The position numbers and the translations under genes are program-made. DNA of 64,000 nucleotides from Hungatella effluvii. GTDB taxonomy: Bacteria > Bacillota > Clostridia > Lachnospirales > Lachnospiraceae. This document shows, piece after piece, positions 58,906 through 64,000 of the stretch. Below the pieces are notes generated by a model that was given only the letters and a program-made list of their open reading frames with translations, did no database searches and was not told the DNA's origin. The stretch covers positions 258,992 through 322,991 of the forward strand of contig NZ_QJKD01000007.1 in the NCBI RefSeq assembly GCF_003201875.1. Direction: 5' to 3'. Every line of letters starts with the position of its first letter. Within the stretch, counting starts at the first letter, position 1.

Positions 58906-59427
58906 ATGAAAAAAAGGTTATTAAGTATATTATTAGCACTATTAATGGTAGCATCAGTTGCTACATCAACGTATGCTCAGGGTAATGTAGAACAAATTTT
59001 AAGTGGTTCTCCGTATGTTACAACTATAAATAATAAAGTATCACGATTTTCAGCTATACAACCCAGAGGAAGTATAATTTCAACTGGTATTTTGCAAATA
59101 TCTAATAAAGGAAAAGGTAATATAGGTGTATATATACAAACCTTAACTCATCAAGAAGTAGATGAGACTATATTTGGTGTTTATTTGGATCGTTGGATTG
59201 CTAGTGAAAAGCGATGGGCAACTGTAGCTAACTATAAATTTACATATACTAAAGAGGATAATCCGGATGATGATCTAACAATTAAATCAATAGCTTTTGA
59301 TATAGAAGGGCAACCGGTAGATTGCTATTACAAATTGCGCGGAGCGCATTTAGTAATATTAAATGGGAACCGTGAGATGCTAACAAGTGAAACGGATGGT
59401 ATATTAATAACAGATAATGTAGAATAG
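58906..59427 (+). CDS. Secreted protein of unknown function (DUF6147-like)
   Basis: A 173-residue protein with a clear signal peptide (MKKRLLSILLALLMVAS, likely cut after TYAQ or nearby) and a beta-rich mature part resembling small secreted DUF6147-type proteins. The gene is AT-rich and lies 12 bases after the anti-sigma-like gene, so the two form a unit ending at the terminator 59453-59493. I recognise no catalytic motif. Surface or envelope stress response is a guess from the neighbour. Confidence 0.65.
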   Translation: MKKRLLSILLALLMVASVATSTYAQGNVEQILSGSPYVTTINNKVSRFSAIQPRGSIISTGILQISNKGKGNIGVYIQTLTHQEVDETIFGVYLDRWIASEKRWATVANYKFTYTKEDNPDDDLTIKSIAFDIEGQPVDCYYKLRGAHLVILNGNREMLTSETDGILITDNVE

Positions 59428-59452
59428 TAGCATTAACCTAATTAAATGAATT

Positions 59453-59493
59453 AAAAGGTGTGCAAAAAAGCTAAAGTTTTTTACACACCTTTT
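59453..59493. terminator. Terminator between convergent genes
   Basis: AAAAGGTGTG (59453-59462) pairs with CACACCTTTT (59484-59493), with an additional A/T-rich inner stem (CAAAAAA with TTTTTTA). It serves the secreted-protein gene and possibly the opposite strand. Confidence 0.75.
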
Positions 59494-59516
59494 CCTATTC
59501 ATAATTCTATAAATAA

Positions 59517-59882
59517 TTATAATGACATATTTAGCTTATCTTCCCACTCCACTTCCTTAAACCCAACCAAAACAAAATCGTCCCCCACAACAATTGGCCG
59601 TTTTACAAGCATGCCATCTGTAGCCAACAATTCTAACTGTTCAGCCTCAGTCATTTCTGGTAAACGATCTTTTAAATTCTGTTCTTTGTAAAGATTTCCA
59701 CTTGTGTTAAAAAACTTTTTCAGAGGGAGCCCGCTTTTCTTGTACCAGGTTTCCAGTTCTGTTGCGGTGGGGTTCTGCTCTTTGATATGTCGGGCTTCAT
59801 AGGAGATTCCATGGTCATCCAGCCATTTTTGGGCGCGTTTGCAGGTGCTGCATGGGGGATACTGTAAAAATAATATGCTCAT
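59517..59882 (-). CDS. Spx/ArsC-family thioredoxin-like protein
   Basis: A 121-residue protein with PPCSTCKRAQKWL at the N-terminus, a CxxC redox site (Cys11 and Cys14), and the C-terminal ArsC/Spx signature VKRPIVVGDDFVLVGFKEVEW. The CxxC pattern fits the Spx/YusI-like group better than classical ArsC, which uses a single N-terminal Cys. It may be a regulator or a glutaredoxin-like reductase. It is monocistronic. No arsenic genes are nearby. Confidence 0.87.
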   Translation of the reverse strand: MSILFLQYPPCSTCKRAQKWLDDHGISYEARHIKEQNPTATELETWYKKSGLPLKKFFNTSGNLYKEQNLKDRLPEMTEAEQLELLATDGMLVKRPIVVGDDFVLVGFKEVEWEDKLNMSL

Positions 59883-60077
59883 ATTGGATATTCCTTTCTT
59901 TTTATCATATTTTTCATATATTTATTGGAACTTTCGCATAGGGTAATAGCCCATTCTGGCGATTGAGCGCGTTACTTTTGGTACAACTGCCATTGACTCT
60001 ATTTTATCCTGTATTGCCCTGAATGAAAAGGGGATTTTTGAATAGAATGTAGTAATAGACAGAATTGAGGAGTTTCA

Positions 60078-60605
60078 ATGAGCTTTATTTTATTTTTATC
60101 GGAGGCAATGGTTCCGCTGATTCTTTTTTATATTGTTGGATTTGGAATTCTTTCGAAACGTCCGGTTTTTGATGATTTTATCAATGGTGCAAAAGATGGG
60201 ATGAAAACTGTTGCAGGGATTATGCCAACGCTGATTGGATTGATGACTGCAGTGGGAGTACTGCGCGCTTCGGGCTTTTTGGATTTTCTGGGGGAACTTT
60301 TGAAGAATCCTGCAAGCTGGCTTTGTCTTCCGGCACCGGTGGTACCTGTGATTTTGGTGCGTTTGGTATCAAACTCCGCAGCGACAGGACTTGTGCTTGA
60401 TATTTTTAAGGAATACGGTACAGATTCCTATGTTGGCATGCTGACCTCAATTTTAATGAGCTGTACAGAGACTGTGTTTTACTGCCTCAGTATCTATTTT
60501 GGCACTGTGAAAATCAAAAAAACAAGGTATACTATGGGTGGTGCTTTGCTGGCTACAGCGGCAGGAGTGGCGGCCAGCATTATTTTAAGCCGATTTTTGG
60601 CATAA
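60078..60605 (+). CDS. spmB: Spore maturation protein B
   Basis: A 175-residue membrane protein of the nucleoside-recognition/Gate family matching SpmB length. Characteristic segments are KDGMKTVAGIMPTLIGLMTAVGVLRASG and SNSAATGLVLDIFKEYGTDS (quoted in part). SpmA and SpmB together are needed for proper spore-core dehydration. Here spmA is not adjacent, so it is elsewhere or absent. The gene implies endospore formation. Confidence 0.9.
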   Translation: MSFILFLSEAMVPLILFYIVGFGILSKRPVFDDFINGAKDGMKTVAGIMPTLIGLMTAVGVLRASGFLDFLGELLKNPASWLCLPAPVVPVILVRLVSNSAATGLVLDIFKEYGTDSYVGMLTSILMSCTETVFYCLSIYFGTVKIKKTRYTMGGALLATAAGVAASIILSRFLA

Positions 60606-60654
60606 AATCCAGTAATTAAACAGTTTTTTAAGAATTTCATAAGAATTCAGGTGG

Positions 60655-60683
60655 TTGCCTTAGGATTCATTATCATGTATAAT
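60655..60683 (+). promoter_or_regulatory. SigA-type promoter for the MarR-family gene
   Basis: TTGCCT (60655-60660) and TATAAT (60678-60683) with 17-bp spacing, 29 bases before ATG 60713. Confidence 0.75.
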
Positions 60684-60712
60684 CATGAGGAAGCTTTTAT
60701 TGGCAGGAACGT

Positions 60713-61171
60713 ATGAAAGGGATAGACGTGGATACTTACGGGACTCTTAACGAAGTATTGGTAAGATTGTTTCGCGATATTATGGACATAGAACAACAGG
60801 CCATTATTACGTCTGAGTTTAAGGACTTGACGAATAATGATATGCATGTCATAGAAGCCATTGGGATCGAAGAACCGAAGAATATGTCAACTATAGCAAA
60901 AGAGCTTTCTGTGACAGTCGGGACACTGACGATTGCGATGAACAGTCTGGTTAAGAAAGGCTATGTGACTCGTCAGAGAGGAAAAGAGGACCGCCGCGTT
61001 GTTTATATATTTCTTTCAGAAAAAGGAAGAGCTGCTTACGAGCATCATGCCAGATTCCATAAGGATATGATCGATGACGTTATCGGTCAGCTGAGCGGAG
61101 ATGAAGTAGAAGCTTTGATTAAAGCTCTGACCAAGTTAAATACCTGGTTTCGGAGCCTTGAGGAGAACTAG
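60713..61171 (+). CDS. MarR-family transcriptional regulator
   Basis: A 152-residue regulator with the winged helix MSTIAKELSVTVGTLTIAMN and wing KGYVTRQRGKEDRRVVYIFL. It resembles the FabT-type MarR group of Firmicutes that controls fatty-acid synthesis, but no fab gene lies here. ATG 60713 is used; GTG 60728, behind AAAGGG, is an alternative start that would drop five residues. It is followed after 19 bases by a lipoprotein gene, its only possible operon partner. Confidence 0.88.
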   Translation: MKGIDVDTYGTLNEVLVRLFRDIMDIEQQAIITSEFKDLTNNDMHVIEAIGIEEPKNMSTIAKELSVTVGTLTIAMNSLVKKGYVTRQRGKEDRRVVYIFLSEKGRAAYEHHARFHKDMIDDVIGQLSGDEVEALIKALTKLNTWFRSLEEN

Positions 61172-61190
61172 AAGGAGGCTATAATTAATC

Positions 61191-61724
61191 ATGAAAAAAT
61201 TCATCATGTGTTTTGTAGGAGCTATGCTGGTATTATCTTTGGCGGCATGTACACCAACTCCCGTAAAACAGTCAGAATCAGCAACAGAGCCTATGGTTGA
61301 GGCATCGACCGGCGGGGCCAGCGATAAAGTACCGGACCCGAACGTGGAACCGATGGAGATCATATCTGTATACAGTTCTAACGAAGATGCGACAGGATTA
61401 AATCAGGCGATGGACGCAGTAGATGAACTGACAGCGCAGTCGCTGGTTGATAAGCTGATTGAATATGGTGTTTTAGAAGAAGGGACTGAGGTCCTTGAGT
61501 TTGACACAAAAGATGGCATCGGTACCCTTGATCTTTCAAAAGTACCATCCAGCGGCACATCAGGGGAATTATTAATGCTGACAGCTATTGGGAATACATT
61601 TACAGAAAATTTTGAACTGGACAAGCTGAAACTTCTTGTGGATGGAAAGAATTATTCCAGCGGACACATTGAGCATGGTGATAATGATTACCTGGAATAT
61701 AACAGAGATTATAAAAAGCTGTAA
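61191..61724 (+). CDS. GerMN-domain lipoprotein
   Basis: A 177-residue lipoprotein with lipobox LAAC (Cys20), a Thr/Ser/Glu-rich linker and one GerMN-type domain (about 65-170: LNQAMDAVDELTAQSLVDKL, VEGTLDL-like GIGTLDLSKV and LLVDGKNYSSG). GerM proteins act in sporulation and germination on the cell surface. A single GerMN domain is shorter than the two in Bacillus GerM. GAAGGAGG precedes ATG 61191. Confidence 0.78.
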   Translation: MKKFIMCFVGAMLVLSLAACTPTPVKQSESATEPMVEASTGGASDKVPDPNVEPMEIISVYSSNEDATGLNQAMDAVDELTAQSLVDKLIEYGVLEEGTEVLEFDTKDGIGTLDLSKVPSSGTSGELLMLTAIGNTFTENFELDKLKLLVDGKNYSSGHIEHGDNDYLEYNRDYKKL

Positions 61725-61804
61725 AGAGGCCTGCAATAATTATTATCATATCGAAGATACTGGTCATGTGTGAAATTATAAAATAGTAATTATGGCAGAT
61801 AGAT

Positions 61805-61877
61805 AAAGGTGCCGCTTAATCACTAAGTATATGTGATTAAGCGACACCTTTATTCAGTACAAATTATGTACTGAATA
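61805..61877. terminator. Back-to-back hairpins in the 61725-61994 gap
   Basis: AAAGGTGCCGCTTAATCAC (61805-61823) pairs with 61833-61851 with one mismatch. Immediately after, TATTCAGTAC (61851-61860) pairs with GTACTGAATA (61868-61877). They lie between the convergent lipoprotein and DUF885 genes. The first probably terminates transcription. The remaining bases of the gap show nothing else. Confidence 0.65.
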
Positions 61878-61994
61878 AATTATAATAAGAAATTAGAAAA
61901 TACATGATCGAAGGAATCGTCAGTTGGTCAAATGTTCAATAAATAGAGTTGGATAAGTGGCCAAATAAATACTCATTAAACTCGTTTCCTGATC

Positions 61995-63815
61995 CTACTG
62001 ATCCATCTGCTCCGCCAGCCACAACCGGAAATATGGCTGTATAATGCTGAACTGAGCCGGACCGATGTCGAGGAGGAAGGTGTGGAATGCTTTTAAATCA
62101 AACTGATCTTTTAAAATCTTTTCCGCTGTATTTCTCATTTCCATAATTTCCATGTATCCCACGTAATACTCCATATAGTTGGTAGGATTCTCCACCAGGC
62201 TGTAATAGATGGTATCTGCGACATCACTGTCACCGATATTATAAAATTTACCCAGATATTCTTTTACCTGTCCTTTGTCCCAGCCATCGTAATTAATGCA
62301 GATATCGAGCAGTGCATACAGACCGAGAGAGATGGCGGCATTGTGGGCAAGAAGCTGCCCCATGTTCGGATCGAGTCCATTGTCAAGCGTGTAGGAATAA
62401 TACTCTACATAGGTGGCCCAGCCTTCTGAATAACTGGAGAAGGACAGGATCTTCCGAAGATCGCAGGTGTTATTGCTGATAAAGTAAACATTTTGATATA
62501 GATGGCCTGGATAGCCTTCATGAGCCAGTGTCGGAAATAAATCTTCATTCTGAAACCTGGTGCCGCCGTTAATGTAAATGACGTTATCCTGGTAACGGTC
62601 CAGCGGAGGCACAAGGTAAAATGCAGGACTTAAGGAACCCTCCAGCGCTTTTGGAACGTATTTGACCTTATAGCTGCATTTGGGAAGCGCGGGGAAATCT
62701 TTGGAAATCTGTCCTTTTAAGGTCTCCAGAATTTCATCTGGCTTTGTATACTGGAATGCATAGGTATCCAGGGCATCGACCAGCTCGGGATGAGTCTGCA
62801 CGATTTCTCCCAATGCCTTTAGATCAGAATTTAACTGTTTCTCAATTGCCTTCTGAAGCTTTACAACGCTGTCATAGGAGGTGGCCGTGTTGGATTTTAC
62901 AAGATATTCAAAATATTGCTTTCCCTGTGGAAATTCACTCAATCCTTTTTCATTAGTCCCTGTTCCCATCAGCGAAGTGATCCCGTCAATGAGGTTCTTA
63001 TAGGCGGGGATAAAATGTTCTTTTAATACCGCAAGGTTTTGCTCTTTATATGCAGCCTTTTCTTCCGGTGATGCATCGGTAAGAGCATCAACCCGTTCGT
63101 TAAAAGTCTCTGCCAGGAAACTGTGGTCCGGTTGAATTAAGTAGGCCTCACAGGACTGAAGAACGTGGTCGGCGGCGGTGTCACACATGAAAAGTCCTGC
63201 CTCTGATTTTTCTTTTTCAAATTCCAGAATCTGTCCATAATATGTATCAATTGTGGACAGCAGGGCCAGGTAGTGATCGACGTCCTTTTTACTGTAAAAG
63301 GTGTATTCGGCCAAAAGGATGGGGAGCTGTGCCTGAATGCCGATCGTGCTGGTTAAGGGCTGTGCATAGAGTTCCAAGCCTTCCGAAGATAATTCCGTCT
63401 CAAGATAAGAGGAGAGAATCTTGTAGGTGAGTTTCTGTTCCTTAGTCAGCTTCTTTATATCGATGGAGCCAAGCGCTTTTTTCAAATCCTGCATTTCACC
63501 GTAGTTTTTCTTCATGTTGCCCAGAGAAAATTCTCCAAAAGTATCAGGAACTTCTGTGATGCCGCGTGAAGCAGGATCAGCCAGCGTGTAATGAAGATCC
63601 AGGCCTGAATTCTTAAGTTCTTCTTTGAAAATGGTCTGAGTGAGGGCGTCAAATTGATTCTGGACGCTCACATTTTCCGATTTGTACTGTTCGTACTGGG
63701 CGGAAGACGTTTCAGACGGTGCAGGTGTCTTTGGTCCCGCGCAGGCCGCCAGCATGGAGGCCGAGAGAAGAATGGCCAGCAGACGGCGGGCCTGTTTTAC
63801 GTGTTTGTTTGTCAT
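61995..63815 (-). CDS. DUF885 lipoprotein, putative zinc carboxypeptidase-like
   Basis: A 606-residue lipoprotein with lipobox LAAC (Cys25) and a DUF885 helical peptidase domain. The zinc motif HEGYPGH (about residue 430) is intact within TLAHEGYPGHLYQ, and the C-terminal EMRNTAEKIL is typical. It is anchored outside the membrane and probably cleaves peptides. ATG 63815 is used because GGAGG precedes it; the frame remains open upstream without a site. Its function within the family is unproven. Confidence 0.85.
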   Translation of the reverse strand: MTNKHVKQARRLLAILLSASMLAACAGPKTPAPSETSSAQYEQYKSENVSVQNQFDALTQTIFKEELKNSGLDLHYTLADPASRGITEVPDTFGEFSLGNMKKNYGEMQDLKKALGSIDIKKLTKEQKLTYKILSSYLETELSSEGLELYAQPLTSTIGIQAQLPILLAEYTFYSKKDVDHYLALLSTIDTYYGQILEFEKEKSEAGLFMCDTAADHVLQSCEAYLIQPDHSFLAETFNERVDALTDASPEEKAAYKEQNLAVLKEHFIPAYKNLIDGITSLMGTGTNEKGLSEFPQGKQYFEYLVKSNTATSYDSVVKLQKAIEKQLNSDLKALGEIVQTHPELVDALDTYAFQYTKPDEILETLKGQISKDFPALPKCSYKVKYVPKALEGSLSPAFYLVPPLDRYQDNVIYINGGTRFQNEDLFPTLAHEGYPGHLYQNVYFISNNTCDLRKILSFSSYSEGWATYVEYYSYTLDNGLDPNMGQLLAHNAAISLGLYALLDICINYDGWDKGQVKEYLGKFYNIGDSDVADTIYYSLVENPTNYMEYYVGYMEIMEMRNTAEKILKDQFDLKAFHTFLLDIGPAQFSIIQPYFRLWLAEQMDQ

Positions 63816-64000
63816 AATTATTCCTCCAATATTCACTATTATAATTATATGGAGAAAAAGAGAACTCATGAGTGGAAGTTTGACGAAAAACAACGTGTTT
63901 TTCAGTTTTATCGGGATTTCGAACCAGTTTCCCGCTTGACAAACCGGATGGAAACTATTACACTAAGAGTTACAAATCCAGTTTATATAGGAATGCAGAG
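63816..64000. other. Intergenic region at the right edge
   Basis: AT-rich upstream region of the DUF885 gene. TTGACA at 63936-63941 points rightwards with only weak -10 candidates (around 63956-63963), perhaps for a gene beyond the window. No coding sequence is visible. Confidence 0.4.

Noticed and set aside
59517..59882. Arsenate reductase in an arsenic operon with the ArsR at 44297
   Set aside because: The two genes are 15 kb apart, no arsenic transporter is present, and the CxxC site suits Spx-like proteins better.

Overview
The window looks like chromosome of a spore-forming, Gram-positive gut Firmicute, most like Lachnospiraceae (Enterocloster / Clostridium symbiosum / Hungatella-type). 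This rests on gene content and style: SpoVG, SpmB and a GerMN lipoprotein, GlgC plus GlgD, a clostridial Tad pilus locus, AGGAGG-type ribosome sites, TTGACA-N17-TATAAT promoters, and G+C near one half by eye. No rRNA, tRNA, CRISPR array or intact insertion sequence was seen. The species assignment is inference.

Layout. 1-12.4 kb is a sugar and amino-sugar locus: a GntR regulator cut by the window edge, a FrlD/FrlB-like kinase and deglycase pair, an MFS carrier, a complete CUT1-type ABC importer (binding lipoprotein and two permeases), a cytoplasmic GH9 hydrolase, a ROK regulator, a second SIS-domain isomerase/deglycase and a BadF-type sugar kinase. 12.4-16.9 kb (minus strand) carries a YhaN/YhaO (SbcC/SbcD-like) pair and asnS. 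17.1-19.9 kb is glgC-glgD-spoVG. 20-22.3 kb holds diaminopimelate dehydrogenase with two small conserved proteins. 22.6-26.2 kb is a heterodimeric ABC exporter with one degenerate ATP site. 26.9-34.1 kb is a Gfo/Idh/MocA oxidoreductase followed by a full oligopeptide-type ABC importer, then a FadR-type regulator, a trans-sulfuration-type PLP enzyme and a GH36 alpha-galactosidase (to 38.5 kb). 38.6-39.8 kb is a broken AlbA/Schlafen-type ATP-binding gene. 39.8-44.7 kb (minus) carries an APH-like kinase, glgB, a GH13 amylase, a DUF2508 protein and an ArsR regulator. 45.1-55.2 kb is a Tad/Flp pilus assembly locus with two prepilin peptidases and an FHA protein. 55.3-61.7 kb contains rhomboid protease, HIT protein, sigma factor, a solitary murG, an AT-rich anti-sigma-like/secreted pair, an Spx/ArsC protein, spmB, MarR and a GerMN lipoprotein. 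The right end is a DUF885 lipoprotein peptidase.

How the parts work together. Two importers feed intracellular glycan breakdown (GH9, GH36) and phosphorylated-sugar processing (SIS enzymes and kinases), and both have a stem-loop between the binding-protein gene and the first permease gene, as expected if the binding protein is made in excess. Surplus glucose can be stored through GlgC/GlgD/GlgB.

The most unusual material is in non-coding and damaged DNA. There is a palindromic element with CTAGTACAGC ends, in one 167-bp and one 50-bp copy, each just upstream of a GntR-family gene. A 328-bp element with roughly 90-nt inverted arms follows the exporter. An in-frame TGA sits at codon 6 of the apparent tadA start. 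The Tad locus also has unusual protein architectures: an Ig-like ectodomain in TadC and twin His/Cys metal-site repeats in a TadE-like pseudopilin.
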